From an uncultured Pelagibacteraceae bacterium (GTDB lineage: Bacteria > Pseudomonadota > Alphaproteobacteria > Pelagibacterales > Pelagibacteraceae): a stretch of 64,000 nucleotides of DNA. The stretch covers positions 44,066-108,065 of the forward strand of contig CACGOM010000002.1 in NCBI GenBank assembly GCA_902574705.1, written 5' to 3'. The first letter of the stretch is position 1, and the number at the start of each line of letters is the position of its first letter. Position numbers and translations under genes: made by a program. The notes below the pieces were generated by a model. That model was not told where the DNA came from. It saw nothing but the letters and a program-made list of their open reading frames with translations, and did no database searches. Positions 54,266 through 63,905 of the stretch are shown here, piece after piece.

Positions 54266-54391
54266 TTAATATTCATAACAGTAAGTTGTACAACTATTAC
54301 CATAACAACTAGTAGTACAATACGAGTATCCAGCTATCGCATTTCCACTAAGTAATGTTGTTATACTAAGTATAATTAATATTTTTTTCAT
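54266..54391 (-). CDS. Small secreted Cys/Tyr-rich peptide
   Basis: ATG at 54391 preceded by AAAGGAGGTAAA SD; MKKILIILSITTLLSGNAIAGYSYCTTSCYGNSCTTYCYEY with signal peptide. Confidence 0.7.
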   Translation of the reverse strand: MKKILIILSITTLLSGNAIAGYSYCTTSCYGNSCTTYCYEY

Positions 54392-54462
54392 TTTACCTCC
54401 TTTGTTATAATTAAGATAATCATGCTTTAAAATTTTTGTATGTGAAAAATTCTGGTAAATAC

Positions 54463-54499
54463 TGGACAAATCCATAATTTTATAGATTTTATTTGTCCA
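54463..54499. promoter_or_regulatory. Inverted repeat TGGACAAAT-N19-ATTTGTCCA, candidate operator
   Basis: 9-bp perfect arms 54463-54471 and 54491-54499, ~30 bp upstream of the HTH-like gene start. Confidence 0.5.
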
Positions 54500-54528
54500 A
54501 TATTTCGGTTAGAATTTCTTTAATAAAA

Positions 54529-54990
54529 ATGGCAAAGCTAAGAGAAATTTCATCGATAGAACATGGGCTAACAGAAGCTATTAAAAATCTTAAATCAAAA
54601 GCGATTGAAGAAGTAACAGGCAAAAGTGAGTCTTTTTTAAGAAAATGCAGTGATCCAGATTTAGACCAACAACTTGATCATAGAGACGCTGTGAAAATTG
54701 ATAAAGCGTGTGTTCAAAAAGGCTTAACACCCTACCTTTTAAGAGCTCATGAATATATTATTCAAAAAGAGCTTAAAAACGTAGTAACTGATCAAAAAGA
54801 TTTAAATGAACTTTTGACAAAGTTTACAATTTTACATGGTCATTTATTATCAGTTATTAATTCTGCAAAAAGTAGCAATGGTCATAAAGGAGAACAAATT
54901 TCAGCAGTTGAAAAAAAGGATATTTTTGCTGCTTTCGAAGCTTTGGAAAATAAGATTCATAAAATTAAAACAACAATTGAAAGCAGCTAA
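54529..54990 (+). CDS. Predicted HTH DNA-binding regulator (hypothetical)
   Basis: From ATG 54529: MAKLREISS...KAIEEVTGKSESFLRKCSDPDLDQQLDHRDAVKIDKACVQKGLTPYLL looks like a CII/Cro-type HTH followed by coiled-coil. Confidence 0.5.
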   Translation: MAKLREISSIEHGLTEAIKNLKSKAIEEVTGKSESFLRKCSDPDLDQQLDHRDAVKIDKACVQKGLTPYLLRAHEYIIQKELKNVVTDQKDLNELLTKFTILHGHLLSVINSAKSSNGHKGEQISAVEKKDIFAAFEALENKIHKIKTTIESS

Positions 54991-55673
54991 TGCAACTTCT
55001 TTTAGTAACAATTCTACCATCAATCCTAATAGTTTTATTCTTTGTCAAATCAGATAGATTTAAAGAACCAACTAAAGAAATCGTAAAAGTTTTTTTTCTA
55101 GGAATTCTAATCACTATTCCAGCTTATTTTTTAAACTCATATTTAAGTCAAATATGGTACTCAACAAATGCTAGCGAAGGACTTATCTCATCATTTCTTA
55201 CCGCGGCACCAGTTGAAGAAGGTTTAAAATTATCAGTTTTATATTTCTTTGTATATAAAATGAAAGATTTCAATGAGCCAATAGATGGAATTGTTTATGG
55301 CGTAAGTGTTTCGCTCGGTTTTGCAACTTTGGAAAACATTTATTATGTTTATCTTCTTGCAGATTATTTTGAAACAGCTTCAATGACATTAGCAATATTA
55401 AGATCATTTTCTGCAATCCCTGCACATGCAGTTTTTGGTATATTTATGGGTTATTTTTTCATGAAATATGTGTTTATTAAAAAGGGTGATAATTTAATTT
55501 TCGCATTTGTAGTGCCATTTGCTTTACATGGTTGTTATAACTTATTTACATCCTCTAATTTTTTTGTCTCGTTAATACTTATATTAATTGCATGGATTGT
55601 AGCTATACGAATGTTTTCAAGACTAAAAAAAACTCAAAAGACAAAACGAAGAGAATATGAAAAAAAATTGTAA
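54990..55673 (+). CDS. PrsW-family intramembrane metalloprotease
   Basis: APVEEGLKLSVLYFF, YGVSVSLGFATLENIYYV, IPAHAVFGIFMGYFF, PFALHGCYN. Confidence 0.88.
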   Translation: MQLLLVTILPSILIVLFFVKSDRFKEPTKEIVKVFFLGILITIPAYFLNSYLSQIWYSTNASEGLISSFLTAAPVEEGLKLSVLYFFVYKMKDFNEPIDGIVYGVSVSLGFATLENIYYVYLLADYFETASMTLAILRSFSAIPAHAVFGIFMGYFFMKYVFIKKGDNLIFAFVVPFALHGCYNLFTSSNFFVSLILILIAWIVAIRMFSRLKKTQKTKRREYEKKL

Positions 55674-56268
55674 ATTATTTTTTTTAATTACAATATTTTT
55701 ATTTCTAACAAATTTGTCTTTTTCTGAAGAAATAAGAACACGTTTTGGTTTCTTTATTAATTTACCAAACGACTTTGTTGCAATTCAGGATCAGAACATT
55801 GGTGAATTAATGAAAGAATATGATGGATCAGATATGGACAAAGAATTTTTCAATGAATTTATGGCTGGATCGAAAAAAAATGATATGAATATAGAATACT
55901 ATTTTCCTGAAAAAATTAATCCAGAGCGAAATTCAATAAATTTAAATTATCAAAAAGATACTAGTCTTGATGAAATTATTACACAAGTTGATTTACAAAA
56001 AGATGTATGCCCTTATTATCTGCAAGTTTATCAAGACTTATTTAATCGAAATGTTAAACAATATTACTGCAAATTGAATAATAATTTTAAAAATAAATAT
56101 AAAAACGTTATTCATTTAAAGCATGATGGACCTTTTAAAAATACTTACATGATACAATATCAATTCGATGTAATGAGAAAGATGGTTACATTAACAATTG
56201 GATGCCAATATGAAAATTGCAAATATATGGAAAAAGTTGGAATTAATATAATTAAATCGATTAATTGA
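55657..56268 (+). CDS. Hypothetical secreted protein
   Basis: 203 aa; signal peptide FFLITIFLFLTNLSFSE resembles that of the downstream channel protein (FLTNVSFSE). Confidence 0.65.
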   Translation: MKKNCKLFFLITIFLFLTNLSFSEEIRTRFGFFINLPNDFVAIQDQNIGELMKEYDGSDMDKEFFNEFMAGSKKNDMNIEYYFPEKINPERNSINLNYQKDTSLDEIITQVDLQKDVCPYYLQVYQDLFNRNVKQYYCKLNNNFKNKYKNVIHLKHDGPFKNTYMIQYQFDVMRKMVTLTIGCQYENCKYMEKVGINIIKSIN

Positions 56269-56293
56269 CGTGATTGAAGAATTTAAAAAATAT

Positions 56294-57829
56294 ATGAGGA
56301 ATTTTTTTTTAATTTTAATATTAATTTTTTTGACAAATGTATCTTTTTCTGAAGATAATTTATTTCATGAAGATGAAATTGTAGCTTGTTCCAATTTTTA
56401 TGATGCTGTAAAAAAAAGCAGTAACCCTAGAGTGAAAAACCTTTTTCCTAGATATTTATATAATGATTTTGGTTTTAAAATAAAAATCTTCGATAATGAC
56501 GGTGAATGGACACCGTTTAGAGATGAATATGGAAATATAAAAATTGGTGAGGTTTACTCTTATAAGACGCTAGACCTCATAAAACCCGAAGATAGCATTG
56601 TAAATATTAATGGAGAAAAACTTGAAACCTTAGATCAGTTTTATTCTGTAGCATATTATGACGAGGTAGAAATACTTAGACTTGATTTGTTAAATCAAAA
56701 TGGAGAATCTTATCAAGCAACAATAGAGTCACATGCTAACGCTTGGTCTTTTATTGATTATAGTTTAGAGGATATTTATATCTCAGATATAGATATTAAA
56801 AAGGGCACAACAACATTTACCCTAAGGGAGTCTTTTCAATTTAATTTTGATTTAGAAAATAATGATAATGAAAATTCACATCCATTACATGCGCTTGCAA
56901 AAAAATATCTTATCAATACTAAAGATGCAGATAATCCTTTCATTCATGTTTGTAAACCAACAATTGAGGAATTTGAATATTCAGGATTAACAGATCCATT
57001 AGATAACGATACTTTAAATTTAGTAAAATCTGATCAAGATTTAATTCAAAATTCATACAAGATCACCCCTTACCTCGCGCCATTTCAGAGTTATGACAAT
57101 GTAAGAGTTTCAAATAAGAGGATAAGTGTTCAAACCGTTAGAAATCAGTTTAATCTAAGATCCTTTCCATTTGATAAACAAATTATTAAGTATCAAATAG
57201 GAAACGGTACATTTGAAGTTGATGATATATTGTTTTGGCCACAAGCATTTACAATAAAAACTTTAAATCACTTTATGAAACTTGACGATATTTCAGGATG
57301 GCAAAAAAAAAAATATGACATCAAAAGAATTTTACATCGAGATACAGTTGATGTTGGTGGAGAATATAGAGACGCAATCAGTATTGAAATCGAATTAGAA
57401 AGAAAGCATGGCTATTATATTTTTAAAGTAATTTTACCAATAATTCTAATATTATCAGTTTGCTGGTCTGTGGTATGGGTCGATCCTAAAGAATTAGAAG
57501 CAAGACTAACTATAACAATTGTTTGCTTACTTTCATTAATTGCATATAATTTTGTTATTGATGCTGAATTACCAAAATTAGAGTATCTTACGGTATTAGA
57601 TTGGATTGTTCTAATTTCTTATTTTTATGCAACTGTACCTAATTTTTTAAGTATAATTTCATTCAGACTACAAAAAACTGATTTAAGGTTAAGTAATAAA
57701 CTTGAAGTGATTAGTAAAAGATATGGCCTTTCCTCTTATGTTTTAGGTATTTTTATAATTGTTTGGATAAATGCATTTTCTAATCCAGACAACTCAAGTA
57801 GCCTTATTAGTTGGATGGTTCCCTATTGA
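56294..57829 (+). CDS. Pentameric ligand-gated ion channel homologue with PDZ-like N-terminal region, copy 1
   Basis: Signal peptide; PDZ-like IKPEDSIVNINGEKLETLDQF; Cys/Pro-loop NLRSFPFDKQIIKYQIG; M1-M3 YYIFKVILPIILILSVCWSVVWVDPKELEARLTITIVCLLSLIAYNFVIDAELPKLEYLTVLDWIVLISYFYATVPNFLSII; M4. Confidence 0.85.
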   Translation: MRNFFLILILIFLTNVSFSEDNLFHEDEIVACSNFYDAVKKSSNPRVKNLFPRYLYNDFGFKIKIFDNDGEWTPFRDEYGNIKIGEVYSYKTLDLIKPEDSIVNINGEKLETLDQFYSVAYYDEVEILRLDLLNQNGESYQATIESHANAWSFIDYSLEDIYISDIDIKKGTTTFTLRESFQFNFDLENNDNENSHPLHALAKKYLINTKDADNPFIHVCKPTIEEFEYSGLTDPLDNDTLNLVKSDQDLIQNSYKITPYLAPFQSYDNVRVSNKRISVQTVRNQFNLRSFPFDKQIIKYQIGNGTFEVDDILFWPQAFTIKTLNHFMKLDDISGWQKKKYDIKRILHRDTVDVGGEYRDAISIEIELERKHGYYIFKVILPIILILSVCWSVVWVDPKELEARLTITIVCLLSLIAYNFVIDAELPKLEYLTVLDWIVLISYFYATVPNFLSIISFRLQKTDLRLSNKLEVISKRYGLSSYVLGIFIIVWINAFSNPDNSSSLISWMVPY

Positions 57830-57840
57830 TAAAAAATAGT

Positions 57841-59382
57841 ATGAGTAAAAAATTTAATATAATTTATTTGTTGTTTTTATATTTTATATTTTTTTCTTTT
57901 AATGCTGAGTCATCAATGTCCCCAAAATGTTTTGAATTATTTGATAAAATTAAAAACTCTCAAGACCCCTTAATTTCTAATTATCAAAATTATGAAAACT
58001 CTACGTATGGTTTTGATTTAGACATGTTTTTGGGCTTTAATGATGAAGGTGAACGTGAATGGCTTTTTAAAAGAGATGAAAATAATTATCCTCTAGTAGG
58101 AAGGCATACTTCTGAAAGTTTGATAAATAAAATAAAAACTGGAGATAAAGTAATCAGTGTTAATGGCCAAGAAATAAATTTATTAAACGACGATGAATTA
58201 TCTGATTTATTTCTTGTTACAGAAAATAACGAAAATGTTGTTTCAAATATTGTATTTGAAAGAAATGGAAAAAAATTCGATTTTGATCTTGAAATAATAC
58301 TTGAGTATCATCAAGATGATCTAATTAAATTTTATATATCAAATATAAGTGAGATCTCGCAAATAAAATCCACTTATAAAGCTGATGTTTATTTACAAAC
58401 TTCAGTAGATTATGATTATGACACAGACTCACTTCCACTTGGAAAAATAATTTTTGATACTTTGGTATATAAAAACGAAAAAGATGAATGGGACTGGCAG
58501 CAATGTGATTGGATACCAGAGGAAAAAATAATAGAATACAATATTCCTGATCCTTCACATGAGTTAGTTTTTTTTAATGCTGTTAATGTAAATAAAAATA
58601 CGCAAATTAAAAATATAAGTATATATCCTTGGTCAGAAAAAATCGGAGATGATGTAGATTATGACTATTCAACAGTTGATTCTTACACAAATGGTACTTT
58701 TGAATTTAAAAATGACTTCGATTTAAAAACCTTTCCGTTTGATAAACAAAAACTAATTTTTCAAATTGCATACCAAAATGATTTAGACGAATACTTATTA
58801 GATTATGGAAAGGATACAATTAAAGCTTTAGAATATACTGCACAAAATATAAATATAAGTGGATGGAATATTGTAAAGCATGATATTAAAAATACTTTCT
58901 ATAAAAGTCCAACAGGTGATAATTACAGTGGAATAGAAATTTCTTTAGAAATTGAGAGAAAAACTGGATATTATATTTATAAAGTAATAATACCTATATT
59001 ACTTATACTTCTAGTTTGTTGGTCTGTAGTATGGATTGATCCCGAAGAATTAGAGTCAAAGCTTACAATTACAATTGTATGTTTACTATCACTAATAGCT
59101 TATAACTTTGTAATTGATAAAGAGCTTCCAAAATTAGAGTATCTCACAGTTCTTGATTGGATAATATTGGTATCTTATGTTTATGCAACAATACCAAACT
59201 TTTTAAGTATAATAACCTTTAAACTTCATAAAAATAAATATTGGACAAAAATAGATAAAATAAATTATTTAAGTAAAGTTGTTGGTCCAACATCATATTT
59301 ATTAATAATATTTTTAATAATAATCATAAATGTCAATAAGTATCCTGACACATCGGGTAAATTAATTGCATGGATGTCATAA
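57841..59382 (+). CDS. Pentameric ligand-gated ion channel homologue with PDZ-like N-terminal region, copy 2
   Basis: Start ATG 57841; PDZ-like IKTGDKVISVNGQEINLLNDDEL; DLKTFPFDKQKLIFQIA; YYIYKVIIPILLILLVCWSVVWIDPEELESKLTITIVCLLSLIAYNFVIDKELPKLEYLTVLDWIILVSYVYATIPNFLSII; M4. Confidence 0.85.
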   Translation: MSKKFNIIYLLFLYFIFFSFNAESSMSPKCFELFDKIKNSQDPLISNYQNYENSTYGFDLDMFLGFNDEGEREWLFKRDENNYPLVGRHTSESLINKIKTGDKVISVNGQEINLLNDDELSDLFLVTENNENVVSNIVFERNGKKFDFDLEIILEYHQDDLIKFYISNISEISQIKSTYKADVYLQTSVDYDYDTDSLPLGKIIFDTLVYKNEKDEWDWQQCDWIPEEKIIEYNIPDPSHELVFFNAVNVNKNTQIKNISIYPWSEKIGDDVDYDYSTVDSYTNGTFEFKNDFDLKTFPFDKQKLIFQIAYQNDLDEYLLDYGKDTIKALEYTAQNINISGWNIVKHDIKNTFYKSPTGDNYSGIEISLEIERKTGYYIYKVIIPILLILLVCWSVVWIDPEELESKLTITIVCLLSLIAYNFVIDKELPKLEYLTVLDWIILVSYVYATIPNFLSIITFKLHKNKYWTKIDKINYLSKVVGPTSYLLIIFLIIIINVNKYPDTSGKLIAWMS

Positions 59383-59450
59383 TTTATAATTGTCCAAAAT
59401 AAATCATTCTATTTCACAGGAAATTTAAAAAAGGAAATCTTATATTAATT

Positions 59451-59473
59451 CTGTAAGGCAAAAAGCTTTACAG
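59451..59473 (+). promoter_or_regulatory. Stem-loop just upstream of small ORF
   Basis: CTGTAAGGC-AAAAA-GCTTTACAG, 9 pairs including one G-U. Confidence 0.5.
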
Positions 59474-59485
59474 AAAGGATAGAAG

Positions 59486-59629
59486 ATGACTTTGAAGCAA
59501 TATTTAATAGCTGGTGTTATAGAGCAAGCTATTGTTCTAGGGGTGATTTTGCCAGCTACTGGATGGTGGTTTAGCTTTTTTGCTCTAACTGCTGTTTGGA
59601 ACTTAGTTGCTGGTGGATTTGGCAAGTAA
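59486..59629 (+). CDS. 47-aa hydrophobic small protein
   Basis: Not on plus strand of ORF track. MTLKQYLIAGVIEQAIVLGVILPATGWWFSFFALTAVWNLVAGGFGK; SD-like aaaggatagaag upstream. Confidence 0.6.
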   Translation: MTLKQYLIAGVIEQAIVLGVILPATGWWFSFFALTAVWNLVAGGFGK

Positions 59630-59649
59630 CTATGTGTGGTATAAAAATA

Positions 59650-59681
59650 TAGATCTGGGAGAAATTCAACTCCCAGGTCTA
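59650..59681 (+). terminator. Hairpin after small ORF, probable terminator
   Basis: TAGATCTGGGAG-AAATTCAA-CTCCCAGGTCTA, 12 pairs with one G-U; no clean T-run. Confidence 0.6.
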
Positions 59682-59745
59682 AAATATTAATTTATAACTC
59701 TTTGTTTTTATATATTCTTATCAATTAAAGAATCGCCTAAAATTA

Positions 59746-61705
59746 ATGAAAATACCTGTTTTATTACCAAATATATTTGATCATCCTTTTACGTACGAGT
59801 CAGATAAAAAGATTGAAGTTGGCAAATACGTTTTAGTTCCGTTTGGAAAGACAGATTCAATAGGTGTTGTATGGGATCAATTTGAGAAAGAAAAAAATAA
59901 GAAAACATTTAAAATTAAAAAAATCAAAAAAATTTTAAATATCAATAAACTCAACGAAAATTTTATAAAATTTTTAAATTGGTTTTCAGAATATAATATT
60001 GTGCCAAAAGGTATGGCTTTGAAGCTTCATTTATTAAGCAGTGAGGCAATAGAAGATTTAAAAGAAAAAGAATATCTGAAATTCAATGAAAAACACTATT
60101 TTAATAAATATGAATTAAGTAAAGAACAAAATGATGCGTTTAAGGATTTAATAAAAAAAGATAAAAAATTTAGGACACATGTGATTCAAGGAACCACAGG
60201 ATCAGGAAAAACAATCGTATACTTTAATGCAATAAAGAAAAAAGTTGAAGAAGGATATCAGGCATTAATTTTATTACCAGAAATAGGATTAACAAATGAT
60301 TTTGAAAAAAAATTTGTAGATTTTTTTGGCTTCAGACCTGCTATTTGGCACTCATCTGTAACAAAAAAAAATAAAAAAATTATCTGGAGTGGATTAGCTT
60401 CTAATAAAATAAAGGTGGTAATTGGTGCAAGATCAGCACTATTTTTACCTTTTAAGAATTTAGGCTTAATAACTGTGGACGAAGAGCATGACCAGTCTTA
60501 CAAACAAGATGAAGGTGTAATTTATAACGCACGTGATATGGCAATTTCTAGAGCAAAGTTTGAAAATGTGCCAATAAATCTTATTAGTGCAGTGCCTTCG
60601 GTTGAAACATACAATAATATTAAATTAAAGAAATTTGAGTACTCACGAATATTGAATAGATATAAAGATGCAAACCTACCAGATCATGAAATAATTGATT
60701 TAAAAAAATATAAATTAGAAAAACAAAAATGGATTTCTTCAAAGACTATTGAAAAAGTAAAATCTCACCTTCTTAGAGGAGATCAGGTCCTATTTTTTTT
60801 TAAATAGGAGAGGATTTTCTCCTTTTGTTTTATGTAAAAAATGTATCAATGTATTTTCCTGTCCTAATTGTTCAATCAATCTTGTATTTCACAAAAAAAA
60901 TAATCAATTGCTTTGTCATTATTGCGGACATAAATCCGACCTAAATAGGAATTGTGTTGAAGGAAATAAATGTGACCCAGCTTTTTCTGGTCCTGGAGTT
61001 GAAAAAATATCTGAAGAGGTAAATTCTATTTTTCCAGAATTTAAGTCAGTAATTTTTTCTAGTGATACAATGAATAAAAAATCTTCAATAAATATTTTAG
61101 ATGATATTATTGATAATAAAATTAATATTCTAATTGGAACCCAAATGGTTTCTAAAGGATTTCATTTTCCTAATTTAAATTGTATTGTTGTTCTAGATAT
61201 TGACTTAACATCACAAGGACATGATTTACGTGCTGCTGAAAAAAACTTACAATTGTATCATCAACTTTCTGGAAGAGCAGGTAGAGCTGGCAAACCGGCT
61301 AAAGTTTATTTTCAAACTTATAATATAAACTCAGATGTTATATCTCAAATTACTGATCAAGATCCTTTTTTATTTTTAGATAAGGAATTAATTTTAAGAA
61401 AAAATTATTCTTTACCGCCATTTGAAAGATTTATAGGTATTATAATTACATCATCAGATGAAGACAAATTAAAAGAAGAATCATTCATCCTACATGATGA
61501 ATTAAGCAAAAATTTAAATTGTAAAGTTCTAGGACCTGTAGAGGCTCCAATATTTAAAATTAAAAAAAATTTCAGGAATAGAATTTTAATTAGAGCAAAA
61601 AAGGATGTAAAAATTCAAAAAAAATTGTCTGAAATTCTTAAGATCCACAAGTCCAGAAGTGGAATAAAACTAATAGTTGATGTTGACCCAATAAGCTTCA
61701 ATTAG
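59746..61705 (+). CDS. priA: Primosomal protein N' (PriA helicase), reading frame interrupted at a T9 tract (60793-60801)
   Basis: N-part GTTGSGKTIVYF, ITVDEEHDQSYKQDEGVIYNARDMA; removing one T continues VLFFLNRRGFSPFVLCKKCINVFSCPNCS...LLCHYCGH and SGRAGRAGKPAKVYFQTYN. Confidence 0.9.
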
Positions 61706-61811
61706 CCCTATAAAATAACCCTTTTTTTGGATTCTGAAACTTGATCAGGATAATTTGGTATGGTATTTAATCGTCAATTTTTTAAAAATTCTTAAGAAAA
61801 TAGGGAACAAA

Positions 61812-62366
61812 TTGACTGATAATAAAGTAACTTTTGCAAGTACGAATAGTTATTCCCAAGCATTATACGAGCTAGGAAATGAAGCTGGTACGTTAAGTGA
61901 AATAGAAGATCAGGCAATAGCCATTCTTAAATTAGTTTCAGAAAATGAAGAAGTAAAAAACTTTATTAAAAATCCGATAAACAAAATTGACCAACAAGCA
62001 GCTGCTTTTGATTTAATTTCTGACAAGTTAAATTTAAATAAATTATTAAAAAAATTTTTAAACTTTGTAATAACAAAAAGAAGACTTTTTTATATAGAAA
62101 AAATAATTGAGGACTTTATCGATACATGTTCAAAAAATAGAGGTGAAATAAAAGCAGATCTTTCATCATCTAAAGAGTTAAATGAAACAGAAATATTAAA
62201 AATAAAAGATGAATTAGCTTCTAATTTTGGAGCAAATATAAAATTAAACTATAAATACGATCCAAGTTTAATAGGTGGTTTAATCATAAAAGTTGAAAGT
62301 ACTATGATTGATACTTCTATAAAGAGTAAATTAAAACAATTAGAAACAAAAATGGTAGAGGCATAA
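61812..62366 (+). CDS. atpH: ATP synthase F1 delta subunit
   Basis: SYSQALYELGNEAG, IKADLSSSKELNETE, DPSLIGGLIIKVESTMIDTSIKSKLKQL; probable TTG start at 61812. Confidence 0.92.
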   Translation: MTDNKVTFASTNSYSQALYELGNEAGTLSEIEDQAIAILKLVSENEEVKNFIKNPINKIDQQAAAFDLISDKLNLNKLLKKFLNFVITKRRLFYIEKIIEDFIDTCSKNRGEIKADLSSSKELNETEILKIKDELASNFGANIKLNYKYDPSLIGGLIIKVESTMIDTSIKSKLKQLETKMVEA

Positions 62367-63899
62367 ATGGAAATAAATCCTTCAGAAGTTACAAAGATAT
62401 TAAAAGAGCAAATAAAAAACTTTGGCGATAAAGCAGAAGTATCTGAGGTAGGACAAGTGCTATCTGTAGGTGATGGTATTGCAAGAATATACGGCTTGAA
62501 CAATGTTCAAGCTGGAGAAATGGTAGAATTTTCAGATGGATCTAAAGGAATGGCACTTAATCTGGAAAGTGATAATGTTGGTGTTGTAATATTTGGAGAC
62601 GATAGAGCTGTAAAAGAAGGAGACACAGTAAAAAGAACTGGAGCAATTGTAGATACACCAGTTGGAAAAGAATTATTAGGTAGAGTAGTTGATGGTTTAG
62701 GAAACCCTATAGATGGCAAAGGAGCTTTAGATAAAGGAATAAAAAGAAGCAGGGTAGAAATTAAAGCACCAGGAATTATCCCAAGAAAATCAGTGAGCGA
62801 ACCAATGCAAACTGGACTAAAATCAATTGATAGTTTGGTTCCTATTGGTAGAGGTCAAAGGGAATTAATCATTGGAGATAGACAAACTGGAAAAACAGCA
62901 GTTGCAATTGATGCAATCATTAACCAAAAAAAAATAAATGACTCAGGTGATGAAAAACAAAAATTATATTGTGTATATGTTGCAATAGGTCAAAAAAGAT
63001 CAACAGTAAGACAAATTGAAAAAACATTACAAGAAGCTGGGGCAATGGAATACACAACAATTGTTGCAGCAACAGCATCAGATGCTGCGCCACTTCAATT
63101 TTTAGCACCATATACTGGGTGTACCATGGGAGAGTATTTCAGAGACAATGGAATGCACGCACTTATAATCTATGATGATCTTTCAAAACAAGCAGTTGCA
63201 TATAGACAAATGTCTCTATTATTAAGAAGACCACCGGGACGAGAAGCATATCCTGGAGACGTTTTTTATTTACACAGTAGACTGCTTGAGAGAGCTGCAA
63301 AATTGAGCGATGAACACGGTGGTGGATCACTTACAGCACTTCCAATTATTGAAACTCAAGGAGGTGACGTTTCTGCTTTTATTCCAACAAACGTAATTTC
63401 AATTACCGATGGTCAAATATTCTTAGAAACTGAACTTTTTAATCAGGGAATAAGACCAGCTATTAACGTCGGTTTATCAGTATCTAGAGTTGGATCTTCA
63501 GCACAAACTAAAGCAATGAAAAAAGTTTCAGGTTCAATGAAGCTTGAATTAGCTCAATATAGAGAAATGGCTGCATTTGCTCAGTTTGGTTCAGATTTAG
63601 ATGCATCTACTCAAAAATTATTAAATAGAGGTTCAAAACTTACAGAACTTTTAAAACAAAAACAATATTCACCTATGACGGTAGCTGAGCAGGTAATCTC
63701 AGTATTTTGTGGGGTAAAGGGTCATCTCGATGATATTGAACAAAAAGATATAGCAAGTTTTGAGTCCAAGATTATCGAAAAATGTAAATCAGAAAAACCA
63801 GAAATAATTAATTCAATTACTTCCTCTGGAAAGTTAGATGAGGATAGCGAAAAAGCACTAACAGAATTAATTAGTGAATTAAAAAAAAATCTTAATTAA
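62367..63899 (+). CDS. atpA: ATP synthase F1 alpha subunit
   Basis: 510 aa; [74 protein letters not shown]. Confidence 0.98.
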   Translation: MEINPSEVTKILKEQIKNFGDKAEVSEVGQVLSVGDGIARIYGLNNVQAGEMVEFSDGSKGMALNLESDNVGVVIFGDDRAVKEGDTVKRTGAIVDTPVGKELLGRVVDGLGNPIDGKGALDKGIKRSRVEIKAPGIIPRKSVSEPMQTGLKSIDSLVPIGRGQRELIIGDRQTGKTAVAIDAIINQKKINDSGDEKQKLYCVYVAIGQKRSTVRQIEKTLQEAGAMEYTTIVAATASDAAPLQFLAPYTGCTMGEYFRDNGMHALIIYDDLSKQAVAYRQMSLLLRRPPGREAYPGDVFYLHSRLLERAAKLSDEHGGGSLTALPIIETQGGDVSAFIPTNVISITDGQIFLETELFNQGIRPAINVGLSVSRVGSSAQTKAMKKVSGSMKLELAQYREMAAFAQFGSDLDASTQKLLNRGSKLTELLKQKQYSPMTVAEQVISVFCGVKGHLDDIEQKDIASFESKIIEKCKSEKPEIINSITSSGKLDEDSEKALTELISELKKNLN

Positions 63900-63905
63900 T
63901 TAAAT

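Noticed and set aside
61740-61750. TTGATCAGGA shared by the atpH upstream region and the ccmC leader hairpin arm
   Set aside because: Short 10-mer without the paired second arm at atpH; most likely chance
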